Assembly: GCA_024516035.1 (NCBI GenBank)
Contig: JAMCCL010000104.1
Location: forward strand, 1-64,000
Reading direction: 5' to 3'
DNA: 64,000 nt
DNA from: Bactericera cockerelli
Lineage: Eukaryota; Arthropoda; Insecta; Hemiptera; Triozidae
The position numbers and the translations under genes are program-made. Positions 31,542 through 43,540 of the stretch are shown here, one piece after another (position 1 is the first letter of the stretch; the number at the start of each line of letters is the position of its first letter). The notes beneath the pieces were generated by a model. The model made no database searches. It had not been told where the DNA came from and saw nothing but the letters and a program-made list of their open reading frames with translations.

Positions 31542-32387
31542 TCAAGGTCTTTACCCTCCATTCGCTGGAAACTCACAAATGAGCTACTAAAATTAACCTT
31601 ACCGAGCTTGCATAAGGCCGGAAATAGACAGTATCACGGGGGTTCGAATTTGAATGTTCACCCATCCAAGTACTAGCCTCGCTGGACGTTGCTTAACTTC
31701 AGTGATAGAACGAGAACTGGTGTATTCAACGTGGCCTCGACGCTGACCTTACGAATTGTTTCGTATTGGTAGAGACAGAGACATTCATAAGACTATTGTT
31801 ATTAAATACACAAAGGGTTGGATGGAAGAGACTGCCATAGGCAATAACCCCGCCCTTTATAGTTAGGACATTATTATATGTGTACCTATATTTAGTAATC
31901 CTTTTTTCCTTTTTATTGTTTCAATTGTTTTCATTTTTTATAATAATTATTTGTATTGCACATAATTATATCTTTTCATATCTAATAAGGTATTAAATAA
32001 TAATAATAATAGGTAATAATAATGATAATAATCGTCTTCTTTTTTCTTCGTTTTTTACTCTGTCGTATCCCGCTTAAGCAGGGTTAACATTGTTCAACCT
32101 CATAGTTGAGGTTGGTTGGTTTTGGCACATTTCTTAACGTCAACGATTCTATTTGATTTAACGTCCTGGATTAGGACGGGGGTTTTACCCTCTATTCGCT
32201 AGGAATCGTACCAGCTACCCACATTAACCACACCCACAAATAATAAATATCATAAAAGAGACTCATTCTCCGGACTATCATAATTAATATTCTATTCATA
32301 CAAGAACATGACTGCATTCTCTTATTGGAAATACCGTTCACTATGCAATAACTGCCTAATCTAATAATTCAAAAATACCTAGGGCGA
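31542..32387. repeat. Mixed repeat fragments
   Basis: Includes a repeat with GGGTTGGATGGAAGAGACTG at 31815 (also at 32815 and, inverted, near 55100 and 1213) and a SINE E-like piece at about 32085-32228 (CAACCTCATAGTTGAGGTTG, GGAATCGTACCAGCTACCCA). No gene seen. Confidence 0.6.
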
Positions 32388-32516
32388 AATTAATAGACTA
32401 ATTCTATATCACAAGTCACTGCTAAGCGTCGGTTTTCCCTATCCTACACAGTACGCAATCCGTGACTTAGGACCACGGAGGTATTACAAAAACCTCTATT
32501 AATTCCGCCCCTAATG
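32388..32516. mobile_element. Harbinger-type MITE, compact copy
   Basis: Ends GGGCGAAATTAATAGAC and TCTATTAATTCCGCCC are inverted repeats flanked by CTA on both sides, fitting the 3-bp target duplication of PIF/Harbinger elements. About 125 bp, no coding capacity. Confidence 0.75.
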
Positions 32517-33044
32517 TCTTTATATTTAGGTATTTTATTAAGGTATTTTTGCCTAAATATAAAACAGTCGCAAATACATATTTTGCAACCCGTCTGTGTC
32601 AAAAAAAAAAAAAAAAAAAACCGGTGATGACCGACATGACATGGTCCTCTTCAGTGGATGGCGTCCCCAAATTCGGTGCCGCCGATTTCAGGCCCCGAAA
32701 CGATATCCAGCAATGCCTCATTCTGTAGAGTAGGGCTAGGAAAAAAAAAAAAAAAAAGGCCATGACCTGCGTGCAGCCCCCTAACTTATCTTACCCATGT
32801 TCTCACAACACCAAGTTGGGTTGGGTGGAAAAGATTACCATAGGCAATCATCGCGCGCTTATTTGCTCTCATCAGCAGGTAATAGTTCTGATTATTATCC
32901 ATGCTATCACATGTCATAATTAGCTGTATATTAGAAGTATACTCTTTTTTAACTTTTAATTTAACGTTGTGTACGTACATTTTTGTATATCATATTCATA
33001 ATAAAACTACTTATTATTATATAGGACTCGTAACCTATGGGTCA

Positions 33045-33242
33045 ATGGTTCGAGTCCCGCACATTTTACATTTTCCACCATTAAAAAAAACGGTAAGTGT
33101 GCCCCGAAACCGTCTTCGCATTACTTCAGGACACTTTACCTCCACATTCATGCCAACACAGAAACGGAAAAACTTTGTTAAAATTTCTCGCTCCGGCCGG
33201 GATTTGAACCCGCAACCTCCGTGACAGTAACCAACCACCTAA
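33045..33242 (-). repeat. tRNA-derived SINE family F
   Basis: Antisense of GGGTTCAAATCCCGGCCGG, a GAGAAATTTTAACAAAG segment, CCGTTTCTG and TGGCATGAATGTGGAGGT. Related to the plus copies at 35768, 46340 and 54360. Confidence 0.7.
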
Positions 33243-33277
33243 TCTTAGCTAAGATGTACGTGAGACAGTGAAGAGCT

Positions 33278-33278
<1 letters not shown>

Positions 33279-33352
<74 letters not shown>
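33279..33352. repeat. (GA)n microsatellite
   Basis: About 70 bp of uninterrupted GAGAGA. Confidence 0.98.
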
Positions 33353-33354
<2 letters not shown>

Positions 33355-33687
33355 GTGAATGATCTGGTCTAAAGAGGATACCTATAAGTCCAAACCAAGA
33401 TCTTCAGGTGACCTACACATGGTGTGCAAGAAAACGGTTGACCTAGCATGACCTATATTCGTGAATAGCCTAACTGGTAATTATTGCTGCCTAAAACATA
33501 CGTTTCGTTTATTTTTGTGGTAATTACATACTTAAAAAAACATAAAATTAAATAAATCGCCTTACTTAAAACATTCCACTCTCGGGACCCGAACCATCGA
33601 CCTTTAGTTTACGTGTCTATCGCCTTGTGGATCGAGCTACGGAATATACATAATTATATGAGTCTTTCACATTATATTTTCATTCAG

Positions 33688-34021
33688 TAGTTTGATCGAT
33701 AAAGCGGCGAACTTGTAACCTCGAGGTCGGTGGTTCGAGTCCCGGTTTCAGCGTAGTAAATTTAGTAAAGGGATATTGAGTAATTGTGATATCACGAAAG
33801 TGATTAACACAAGTGTGATAACTCCTTTTTCATTCGGTAGCCATGAAATAACTATGAAATAAAATCTTCCCATTCCATTCTGTCCCGGTAGCTCAGCGGG
33901 ACGAAGGACGTATATTATGTGGTCTAATCAAGATAGTAACTTAAAGTGTCCCGGCTTGGTTTCAAACCGCGACCTCTGGATTACCAGCCCGACGGCTTGA
34001 CCACTAAACTACCGGGACAGA
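33688..34021. repeat. SINE family B copy followed by a chimeric SINE A-like element
   Basis: 33688-33825 is family B, plus (AGTTTGATCGATAAAGCGGC, GGTTCGAGTCCCGG). 33881-34021 starts with the plus-strand head TGTCCCGGTAGCTCAGCGGG and ends with the antisense head ACTAAACTACCGGGACAG, so two heads face each other around a short body. Confidence 0.75.
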
Positions 34022-34043
34022 CTATATTGAAGGATTCTGGGCA

Positions 34044-34400
34044 TCGTTCCAGAAAACTTTCTCACTCTCAGAATCCCCAAATCTCCATTTCAACTGATTG
34101 GGTTATTTGAACTAGATTTGACGGGTGAAAGAGAAATTTGGAGATTATGAGAGTGAGAGTGCTTTCCAGAAACACACTCTTTTTTTTAATGAATATTTAT
34201 TTAAAGAGAGGTCTGTAACATTCAGAGTCCTTGCCCCGAAACACTCTTAACTTTCATAATATCCAAATATCCCTTTCAACTGTCTCACAACGCACGCTGA
34301 TTGGTTATTTTGAACGGAATATCAAATCAAAGTGCGTTGCGTGACGGGTAAAACAGAGATCCAGAGATTATGAGAGTTTCTGGAACGAGGGCCTAGTCCC
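34044..34400. mobile_element. Two MITE copies of the TTCCAGAAA inverted-repeat family
   Basis: Copy 1 about 34044-34170: GTTCCAGAAAACTTTCTCAC / GTGAGAGTGCTTTCCAGAAA. Copy 2 about 34235-34400: CCGAAACACTCTTAAC / GAGAGTTTCTGGAACG. Both have internal AAATCTCCNTTTCAACTG symmetry. A third, split copy is at 47700-48213. Confidence 0.75.
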
Positions 34401-34747
34401 ATGCAAATACAGCTCTTGAGTGCTATAGTTTTTTTTTTAAAACGTAACTACATAAATATTCTACATCATTTCACATACAGGCGGACAACTGAACTGCTAC
34501 TAGATGTATTGTGAAAAATTACTGTGTTTTCACATGCCACCACTTTACTTTACTCATATACTGATTGTTCGTCAATGTTTAATTGTTTATCTGTTTTGAA
34601 GCGCAAGATCTGTTTCCAAAGCCATGAGTCATCCCTCACCAGCTCATTAGAAGAACGAGCTACGTGCTTGTAACCTAGAATAAAATGTGTTACGTTGTAG
34701 GTTTATGTATGTACAATCTACATTCATTAGTTTTGTGTATCATCATA
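34401..34747. other. No feature recognised
   Basis: AT-rich intergenic DNA without recognised repeats. Confidence 0.6.
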
Positions 34748-34908
34748 GGGTGGCGTCATCGTGAACGATGGTAGCCAGACAGTGGAGGAATGACTCAGCA
34801 CTTCTACCACTGTCTTTGCAAGAAGGCTAATAATTGACAAGGGCCCCCAGAACCAAGCCAATGCTGGTCTACTCCCTGTTTATAGTCCCCCAGCCAGACC
34901 AGCCAGTT
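34748..34908 (+). repeat. VNTR-bearing family V element, short form
   Basis: GGTGGCGTCATCGTGAACGA through GGCCCCCAGAACCAAGCCAA with a single CCCCAGCCAGACC unit. Confidence 0.88.
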
Positions 34909-35004
34909 TTGTGTATAACATTACCAATTTCCGACCCTACCCATGCTCGTTGAGGTTAATAAAACATTACATTTCAAAGGTGGTGGTGCTTTACATTACA
35001 TTTC

Positions 35005-35160
35005 AAATGGAGCCAGTTAATGTGGGTAGCTGGTACGATTCCCAGCCAATGCAGGGTAGAACCCCCGTCCTAATTAGGACGTCGAAACCGAATACAATCG
35101 CTCGTGTTAGGAAGAGCATCCAGTCATTATAAACGTGCTCCACCCTACCAACCTCAACCA
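35005..35160 (+). repeat. SINE family E body fragment
   Basis: AATGTGGGTAGCTGGTACGA to GTTAGGAAGAGCATCCAG and CTACCAACCTCAACC; head missing. Confidence 0.8.
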
Positions 35161-35183
35161 AAAACAATTATTACCATAATTAG

Positions 35184-35424
35184 TCTGGCTGGGGGACGTA
35201 AAACAGGGAGAAGGCCAGTGTCTCACTAGAGGACAACCCTTACAAGCCAGACTAGCTTGCAGTTTCCTGAGGGTTTAATGGCTTATAAAGAAAAGTTCAA
35301 GTCCTCATGATGGTTGATCGCACATAGAAATATGTGGTTCAGGACGAGCCAACTTTGAAATAAAGTTGGCTGGAGACCATCATTCACCCCTCCAGCTGTA
35401 GCCAAGCTGGCTACAACAACAACA
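35184..35424 (-). repeat. Family X repeat, near full-length minus copy
   Basis: Runs from AGTCTGGCTGGGGGACGTA to GTAGCCAAGCTGGCTACAAC. Best copy for defining the family. Confidence 0.8.
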
Positions 35425-35512
35425 TAAATAATTATTCTCGACATTGTTTCGTAATCCAAATCATTCATGATAGCAGCTTTCTCACAGCCACTACTAGTGG
35501 CTTTGTCACATC

Positions 35513-35905
35513 CACTATACTGCCCGAAGTCCAGAGGTCTCGAGTTCGACTTCCGGTTGGGCAGACTTTTCGAAGAAAACTCTGTTCCCTCGAAACGCGT
35601 GAGACTGGCATTTCCGGCCTTACCCAGGTTGGGTGAGGTTAATGTGCTGGTTTGTGATTTTCCAGCGGTGTAAAACTCCTGTTACAAATCATTTAATGAT
35701 TTTTAAGAAAAAACGATAATAATAATAATAACAAGCCCATGAAACCAACCTAATTTTACTAAAAGTGGCTTAGTGGTTAAGAGAATTGGTTGTTGGACCG
35801 GGTTTGGGTCGGAGCGGAAAATTCAGACCGAGTTTTTCGTTCCCGGAATGGCATGGATGTAAAGGTGCTCTAAAGTAATGTGAAAGGGCACATGTTGTTA
35901 ATAAA
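35513..35905 (+). repeat. SINE E fragment followed by SINE F
   Basis: 35513-35660 is family E (ACTGCCCGAAGTCCAGAGG, GGGCAGACTTTTCGAAG). 35768-35905 is family F (GGCTTAGTGGTTAAGAG, GAGTTTTTCGTTCCCGGAAT, GGCATGGATGTAAAGGT). Confidence 0.75.
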
Positions 35906-36002
35906 GCCCCATTTAGATGATTTTTGACAGATAAAAAATGCTTTTGCCTCACACTATTTGAACTTAGTTTAGATTTGGTTGGTGGTTCTATTTTTTAAGA
36001 TG

Positions 36003-36072
36003 ACTGTTTCATGGCCTTTTTTATTTCGTAGCCATGAAACAGAAGCTACTGTGGACGATTGTGGTCTGTGTT
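36003..36072 (-). repeat. SINE family C, left part of a split copy
   Basis: CTGTTTCATGGC to GTGGTCTGTGTT matches the antisense 3' part of family C and stops exactly where the large element at 36073 begins. It resumes at 42834. Confidence 0.88.
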
Positions 36073-36253
36073 CCCCCTAAACAAAAAAGATACTTTTAGC
36101 ACGATACTATCGTACTTAAAAAATATTCAGGTATTCTGTAGCGCATGTGCTAAGCACGTTATTATCACAATATTAGCAGGATTATATTACGCTAATAGCA
36201 TGGCTATGACCGCTCTTTTCGTGCTATTATCCCATTTTTGGGTATAATAGCGC

Positions 36254-36812
36254 GCGTGCTATTATCACGTTATTAGCGCACTATTATACCCAAGCACTAG
36301 TTGATCTGCTATTGTTACGCTAAAAGCCTTCTAATATTACTACTTTTATACTACTTTTAGCAGATGCTAAAATTACGCTTAATGTATGCTATTATCACGT
36401 AATGTATGAGCGTGCTATTATCACGTTTTTAGCGCACTATTATACCCAAGCACTAGTTGATCTGCTATTGTTACGCTAAAAGCCTTCTAATATTACTACT
36501 TTTAGCAGATGCTAAAATTACGCTTAATGTATGCTATTATCACGTAATGTATGAGCGTGCTATTATCACGTTTTTAGCGCACTATTATACCCAAGCACTA
36601 GTTGATCTGCTATTGTTACGCTAAAAGCCTTCTAATATTACTACTTTTAGCAGATGCTAAAATTACGCTTAATGTATGCTATTATCACGTAATGTATGAG
36701 CGTGCTATTATCACGTTTTTAGCGCAATATTATACCCAAGCACTAGTTGATCTGCTATTGTTACGCTAAAAGCCTTCTAATATTACTACTTTTAGCAGCA
36801 TTTTATTCCACG
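36254..36812. repeat. 145-bp subterminal tandem repeat, about four units
   Basis: Unit starts near 36254, 36410, 36555 and 36700, each with GCGTGCTATTATCACG, ACCCAAGCACTAGTTGATC and CTACTTTTAGCAGATGC. The first unit carries an extra 11 bp. Part of the left end of the 6.76 kb element. Confidence 0.93.
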
Positions 36813-36904
36813 ATACTATACTGGCGCTTTTAGCATAATTTTAGCTTCTCATGAAGAATGCTAAAAGCACGCTACTCTAGCACGTTTTTAGCAGATCATT
36901 ATCA

Positions 36905-37112
36905 TGATAAACTAATGGGATTTTCTTTAGTAATTTATTTTTCTTCCTTAAAACTTTTCTTTTTTACAAAGTTTTACTCCAAGAATGCTACTCCATTTTT
37001 AGTTACTCGAGTAACTACAAATGGGGTAGCATTCTTGGAGTAAAAGAATGTACAAAAAAAAGTTTCAAGGAAGAAAAATAAATTACTAAAGAGAATCCCA
37101 TTAATTAGTTTG
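36905..37112. repeat. Foldback with ~90-bp arms centred on ACTCGAGT
   Basis: AATGGGATTTTCTTTAGTAA pairs with TTACTAAAGAGAATCCCATT, and CTCCAAGAATGCTACTCCAT with the mirrored GGGGTAGCATTCTTGGAG. Lies inside the 6.76 kb element. Confidence 0.92.
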
Positions 37113-37540
37113 TATATTATATATGCTTTTCTGAAGTATTTTTTTTTTTTTTTTTTTCTTCATCCCATGTAGTTTTTACTTTCCTTATCCTATAGAAAGG
37201 AAAGTAATGGAATCACTAATACCTGTATTTGGGGGGGGGGGGGTCCCTTGGATTAACTTTTTTATTATTCACCCTAGACGGGGATTGTGACATATCAAAT
37301 CCAACGATTTTCAGGTGCTGATTACGAATTTTACATTGATTTTTACCTAAATGTTACCGTTGAGTCACCAGTGGTTGAATTTGACCTTTTTCAAGTGATG
37401 AGCTTTCCTGGTGTCACACCAGATTTTTTAGATTATTTCCACCATTTCTATGAATTTGAGCTCTAGTATAGTGCAATACAAACTCACAGACGTATTAAAG
37501 CACCGCAGGCGACATTTTTTAGAAGCTCATTTATGTAAAA

Positions 37541-37830
37541 CTAGCGGGTTACACCCGCCGCTTCGCCAGCCCATCAAACACACACAACCACACACATCAC
37601 ACCACACACCCACACACACACACCACACACACACCACCCCCCCACCCCACCACCCCACACACACCCACACCCAACACACACACACACCACCACACACACC
37701 ACACACCCACACACCACACACACACCCACACACACACCACACCCACACACACACCACACCACACACACCACCACACCACACACCACACCACACCACACAC
37801 ACACCACACACACACACACACACACCACAA

Positions 37831-37861
<31 letters not shown>

Positions 37862-38035
37862 CCACATACACACACCACACCACACACACACACAACACAC
37901 ATCACACACACCACCCCACACACCACACACAACACACAACACACACACACACCACACACACAACACACACACACACACCCACACACACACACACACACAC
38001 ACCAACACACAACACACACACACCACACCACACAC

Positions 38036-38069
<34 letters not shown>

Positions 38070-38766
38070 ACACACACACACACACACACACCACACCACA
38101 CCACACACACACAACACATGCATACACACCACACACACAACACACACACACCACACACACACACACACACACCACACACACTCACACACACACAAAATGT
38201 CATTTAGGTTTGAAAAAAAACCTGAATATTTTTTGTCGCCCATCTATTTTCTGTTCTTCCCCGGCGTAGCTCAAGAATGGCTCATCAGAATTTCGCGATC
38301 AATGTGTCAAATGAAAGCCTAAACCCTTGCCTAAAACTTTCTCGCTTTGAGTTGATAGGTCGTCACTTCAAATTTCGAGAAAAAATGTCATTTAGGTCAA
38401 AAAACGTGAATATTTTACATGTTACCCATCCATTTTCTTACCTTACCCGGCGTAGCTCAAGAACGGCTCATCAAAAATTTGCGGTCGATATGTCAATTTA
38501 AAGCTCAAACCCTTGCCTAAAACTTTCTCGCTTTGAGTTGATATCATTTATGTCAAAAAACGTGAATTTTTTTTGCGTCACCCATCCATTTTTTTCCTTA
38601 CTCATTGTAGCTTAACCTTAGGGAGATATAACCTAGCCTAGAAGAATTCCCTGATCCAAGCGGACCTTTGTTCAAAATTTCAGGTTTCTCGGTCAAACGG
38701 TGTGGATTTGTATAAAGAACATACATACATACATACACACAGACAGCTTTCTTTTATAGATATAGA
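37541..38766 (+). repeat. Dispersed repeat with internal (CA)n expansion
   Basis: Starts CTAGCGGGTTACACCCGC with GCTTCGCC and ends TTCTTTTATAGATATAGATG after an ACATACATACATACATACAC run. The interior has two ~150-bp direct repeats (GGCGTAGCTCAAGAATGGCT at 38263; GGCGTAGCTCAAGAACGGCT at 38450). 37575-38197 is a CA/CAC tract whose long His/Thr or Cys/Val frames are artefacts of the repeat. Confidence 0.75.
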
Positions 38767-38867
38767 TGTCCATCTTGATTTAAACCATTTATGATGTGAC
38801 TTTCAGACCTGAATACACTAAAATTTACATATCGGAATACTGTTTGAATTTCAAAGCCAAATAAAGA

Positions 38868-38932
38868 ATTCATCAATAAAAGTGTCTGAGTTTGGGACTC
38901 TAATATCAGAGACACTTTTATTGATAAAATAT
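38868..38932. repeat. Short perfect hairpin
   Basis: TCAATAAAAGTGTCTGAG and the later CAGAGACACTTTTATTGA form a stem with one offset, loop about 20 bp. Confidence 0.85.
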
Positions 38933-40417
38933 GTAAAGAAATAATAAAACATAGTATTTTTTAAAGTAATGCGAATTTGATTTATTTAAAGAACTAATTT
39001 AATAAAATCAAAACAAAACAGTAGGTAAAATATTTCAAATCAGGTACAATTGAACACACTTTTTAAATTAATCATTGCTAGTGTTTTAAAATCTAATTAA
39101 ATGTATGTGATACTGAGGAGACCAATAACTATAGCTCATGGGTAATAAATGTGTACCATAAGAAACAATATAATATGGCTATTCTTATTACCTTCAAAAG
39201 CATGTAAGGATGAAAAACACTTTGTGTTAAAACTAACCACTATGCCTGATTTTACTTGAATGTTTTGAAGCATTACAAGGTTCTCCATTACTTATTTCTA
39301 AAACATCTTCCCAGAATCAGGCTGGGTTGGAATGGAATCTTTGGATACCATATTGATTAATAATAGCAACAGATTTTAAAATTACTAGGGGTAAAGTATT
39401 GATTTCCTACCAAGCATTGATAAAAAAATTAATAAGAAAGGAAAAAATTAATTCAGATAGTAACAATTTTAGCAAAAATTATGTTTTAAAGCTTATCTTA
39501 TGGTAAACAATTCAATCAAAATGTATAAGACAGCTTAGAAATTAATCTGTTTACTTTTAGGATAGTCCTGTAAATTGCATTAAAAAGACAATTCTTAGTA
39601 ATAAAGATAATGCTTATTTTTAACTAATACTGATGATAATCAAATCTGTTCTTTGGTATGATTTGTTAGTAGGTACTATGAAAGTATACAGATGAATTAA
39701 AAATTGAGTTGAGTTGTGTTCTCATAAACACAAGTCTATTTAGTTGTTACTATAAGTCTCATTCAAGGTGTAGGAACTCGTAACAAATACAGAATATTCA
39801 AAATAATATTCTGCAGAATATTGAAAATAACAAATTTAATACAACTCTTCTCTCATTATCTTCACTGGCTCCCTTATCACCACACTTCACATTTTGCTAT
39901 CTCTCTTTTACTTTTTCTCCTTTTGCTTCTCCCTTTCCCGGGGCCACTTGATGCCTGATGATGGGTTCTTCACTTACAAAAAAACACCGTGTTTTTCGAA
40001 AAATGTTAGTTCCAAAGGATTCTTCAAGATAGCGCCAGTAGAGTTTTGCTCTCGCGAAACGGAGTTGGCGTATTTTTTGTGATATACGCCAAAGGTAGAA
40101 AAAAAGTAAAAGCGCCAAAATTTAAAAATTCAAGAACATAAACAGAAAGCATAAAAACAAGAAAAGCTAATGTACCCGAAGCTACCAACGTCTTGAAATT
40201 TTTATCGAAATTTCTACAGGGTACGGCAAAATATTTTAACTCTTATTGCTGAAGTTACCAAAGAGGTACTAATAATACATACCTCAGTCACAAGATTTTT
40301 TTAACTAAGATGTTTTTTTCTCGCAGAGTAAATATAATCCCACTACTAGCAGAAGTCATTTGCGTTCTATTTTTATGATATAAATTTTTAAATCAATTTT
40401 GTAATTTTTATAAACTT
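38933..40417. other. Interior of the 6.76 kb element, no gene recognised
   Basis: AT-rich. 39890-40080 has short overlapping frames on both strands with no family resemblance I can name. Confidence 0.6.
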
Positions 40418-40668
40418 ACACGCGCACTAAAACTTTTTTTATTATTGTTGCAAATACAATTGACTGTAATTTAAGGCAAAATAACTCGATTATAATCTAA
40501 CGGCACGCAGTCAGATCCGACATTGAAGGAACCAAAAGGTCTGTTGTAATCGTCTGTCGTAATCTTATTTCCTTCAATGTCGGATATGACTGCATGCCGC
40601 CATCTATAACATTCAATATTATTTGCAACAAGAATATAAAAAGTTTTAGGGCGCGCGTAACTTAGTAA
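40418..40668. mobile_element. Foldback MITE-like element
   Basis: Outer arms ACACGCGCACTAAAACTTTT and AAAAGTTTTAGGGCGCGCGT, inner arms CGACATTGAAGGAA and TTCCTTCAATGTCG. About 250 bp, imperfect palindrome. A stray TGACTGCGTCCCGCC end is at 40890. Confidence 0.85.
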
Positions 40669-40714
40669 TAATTACAAAAAAAAATATTTTACAAATAGTA
40701 TACAATTATATAAT

Positions 40715-40818
40715 AATAATTCCGTGTCCGTGAGATAGGTATTGATACCTAAATCACGGTGGTGAGAGGATTATATGGACGCCCAAATCCAATGTCTAGG
40801 CTCCTTTCATGTCCATAG
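40715..40818 (-). repeat. SINE family E tail fragment
   Basis: TTCCGTGTCCGTGAGATAGG to GGCTCCTTTCATGTCCAT, the 3' end of family E in minus orientation. Confidence 0.85.
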
Positions 40819-42420
40819 TATACAATTGATCACAAGCTAGATTACGACAGACCTTGGTTCCTTGACATTCGTATATAATATATATATGACTGCGTCCCGC
40901 CAGGTTTAAAGCAATAATCTTTTAGGGCGATCCGAATTTCGTTGAAACAAAATTCGATTTCGATGATTTTAAATTTATGCACAAAAATAGACCAAGTGCC
41001 ATGCGCGATCTCCAAAACATTAATCTCAGCGACTTCACTTTACCTCATCGCCCTCATCGGCAAGTTAACAGATGAAGAAATATAAAAAAAATGAAGCTGG
41101 GAAGCAATGACTGTAGTAAAGTAAAAGAGAAAAAGGGATAGTTTAATGAGAATTAAAAATGAATTATTCTAGAGAATTTTTCGTAAATAATGTTTATGGT
41201 TGTTTGTTGAACCCTGTTGAATAATTAAATTCGTTGTTTATTTCTATAGAGTAAAGATTATTATATTTAATTATTTGACAAATGATCAAACACCAAATAC
41301 GCCTCAATTTCACATAATGAAGGTTTTTTTTTTTAATTACCGCCACAATTTTGTTTATATTCTTGCCAATCCCTGATTTTGCAAAAAGTAAGCGTATTTC
41401 GAGCGAAACGCTGATTTTGAGGTTAGGTGGTTCGTGTTTTTGGTAAAAGTGAAGAATCGACTGTGAGACTAGTTGCCTTTGGCGCATTGGTTTTTATTTA
41501 GTTTAAGTTCTCTAATTAGTAATTTAAGATAAATGTGAAACACATACTTTGTATATTATTATTCACAATAAACATTTGATTGATTGAAATAACCTTCAGA
41601 AGGGATTGACGTATGAAATAAAGATTGTAAGAAAAATCAAGGGAAACATATCAATTTTATTTAAATTTTTTGGTTAAAAACCACTTCACAAAAGCCTAGA
41701 GATCTCATCTAATGTAAATCAAACCTAATAACTAAAATTATAAGATCAAAATGAAAATAAAGTAAATTATTTCTGGACAGGCAATGATTGCTACTTATTG
41801 AATCTGGAATGGAGTTTTAAGCTGCTGGAAAAGCTGGAGAATTCAGTTTTCTGGCTTCTATGTGTTGAAGTTCAAGCTTTCTTGTTGGATATGGATACTT
41901 ATGAGACTCAAGCTGCACCGTTGCTCCTTCCTCAAACAGTGAGGCAGTAGGACTTCTTGGATTAGATTTAGCAAGTGGTTGAATTTTTTATCACCTCAAT
42001 GTAGTCTGACAATGATTGTATTCAATCAGCAACTTCAATAGAATTAGACTTCCTGTTGGGGTTTCCAGGATAATGCTAATTAGTTTGATCACAGCAAGAT
42101 GAATGAAAGTTCTCAATTATAGTACAATGCCTTGAATTGTGGGCAGGTAATTTCCACTTGGTAGGTACTTTGTAAGTTCTGTCAACTTTTTGTTTGTTTT
42201 ATTAGAGCAAATATTTAAATCTTACCACTTTAAATCCAAGGAGGTTATTTCATGAAGTCAGGTTTGAGGTATAACAGGGCCAAATAATTTATGTTTTCAA
42301 CTTAGGAAAAACGATAATATCAAGAGAATAAATAGAATTTTAGATTTTTTAGTTTTCACAAAAGCAAAAGAAACAATTATTTTACAGATCAGTAATGAAC
42401 CGAAAAATGGCGTCTTACGT
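40819..42420. other. Interior of the 6.76 kb element, no gene recognised
   Basis: AT-rich. The longest frame (41194-41487, minus, 97 codons) has no motif I recognise and begins in low-complexity DNA; I do not call it a gene. Confidence 0.6.
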
Positions 42421-42439
42421 TTATAGGCGATATTATGTC

Positions 42440-42660
42440 ACTACCGCTTCAATAGCGTCGAAGCGCTAAAATACCGGTAAAATAGCGCTAAAAGACAGCA
42501 TAATAGCATGATAATAGCACGTGCTAATACTACCTAAATAGTATCGGTATTTTATTACTTGCGCTAAAACAGCGCTAAAAGACAGCATAATAGCATGATA
42601 ATAGCACGTGCTAATAGTACCTAAATAGTATCGGTATTTTATTACTTAAATATTAGCCTC
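42440..42660. repeat. Right subterminal repeat of the 6.76 kb element
   Basis: Two direct copies (about 42482 and 42556) of GCGCTAAAAGACAGCATAAT followed by AGCATGATAATAGCACGTGC and CTAAATAGTATCGG. Confidence 0.92.
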
Positions 42661-42833
42661 TTTTATTGGTATTTTATATCTTATAAAAGAGGGTATTTTA
42701 GACTGCTATGGTCTACTTATAGCATGCTGTTAGCAGTATAAAAGACATACTACTAATAGAGGTATTTTATTCCAAATATAATATCCTGCTAAAAGAGCTA
42801 GCGCTAATATATAATTAGCCATTGTTTAAGGGG

Positions 42834-42905
42834 TTGTAGCTTGCTCATCCGGTAGTATACCTCCCCTCTGATGGGCGAGAAGTGACACAATACTTCCCAT
42901 TTAGG
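42834..42905 (-). repeat. SINE family C, right part of the split copy
   Basis: TTGTAGCTTGCTCATCCGG to AATACTTCCCATTTAGG continues the SINE interrupted at 36072. Confidence 0.88.
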
Positions 42906-43059
42906 TTCTTAAAAGAAACAAGCCTATGAAACCAAGCCAATGTTACTAATAAACAGGTGATCAACAGGTGTGTCTAGAGTTCCTAACGTCTATATTCCAC
43001 GCGATATCCTACCTCTACCTGCTCCGATACACCATCGCTGAGTGACGTCACAAAGTACC

Positions 43060-43540
43060 GCTAACCGCTATAAGACTCTCTAGTCTCCATTTCTCTTTCG
43101 CTACAAGAACATCCATATCTCTTTCTCTCTATATCTCTTTATCACTATCTCTCTCTATATATAGTTCTCTCTCTATCTAACTCTCTTTCGCTACAAGAAC
43201 ATTCATATCTCTCTCTCTCTATCTCTCTCTTTACCTCTCTTTCTTTCTTTCTCTCTGTCTCTTCTCATCTCTTTCTCTTTACCTCTCTTTCGCTACAAGA
43301 ACATTAAAAACTCTCTCTTTATTTCTTACTCCTTCTCTCTTTCGCTACAGGAGCATCTCTCTCTATAATTATATATTTCTCTCTCCATATCTCTTTCGCT
43401 ACAAGAATATCCATATATTATATCTCTCTCTATAGCTGTCTTCTCTCTTTCTCTATCTCTCTCTATTTCTCTCTCTATCTTTTTCGCTACAGGAACATCT
43501 CTCTCTATCTCTCTCTCTCTCTGAGATCCACTTCAGCTAT
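43060..43540. repeat. CT-rich tract with repeated TCTTTCGCTACAAGAACAT
   Basis: At least seven copies of TTTCGCTACAAGAACAT or GCTACAGGAACAT spaced by CTCTCTAT runs. Confidence 0.92.

Larger units (their letters stand above)
36073..42833. mobile_element. 6.76 kb element with 12-bp terminal inverted repeats inserted in a SINE
   Basis: Left end CCCCCTAAACAA and right end TTGTTTAAGGGG match as inverted repeats at 11 of 12 positions. The interrupted SINE C reads continuously when the element is removed, leaving a TT duplication (36071-36072 and 42834-42835). Both ends carry subterminal repeats rich in GCTAAAA/TAGCACG. I found no transposase-like frame inside, so it seems non-autonomous or decayed; the superfamily is unknown. 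Other repeats have landed inside it. Confidence 0.85.

Noticed and set aside
37450..38322. Long His/Thr-rich (plus) and Cys/Val-rich (minus) open frames
   Set aside because: They are translations of the CA/CAC repeat tract; frames are open on both strands only because the repeat lacks stops.
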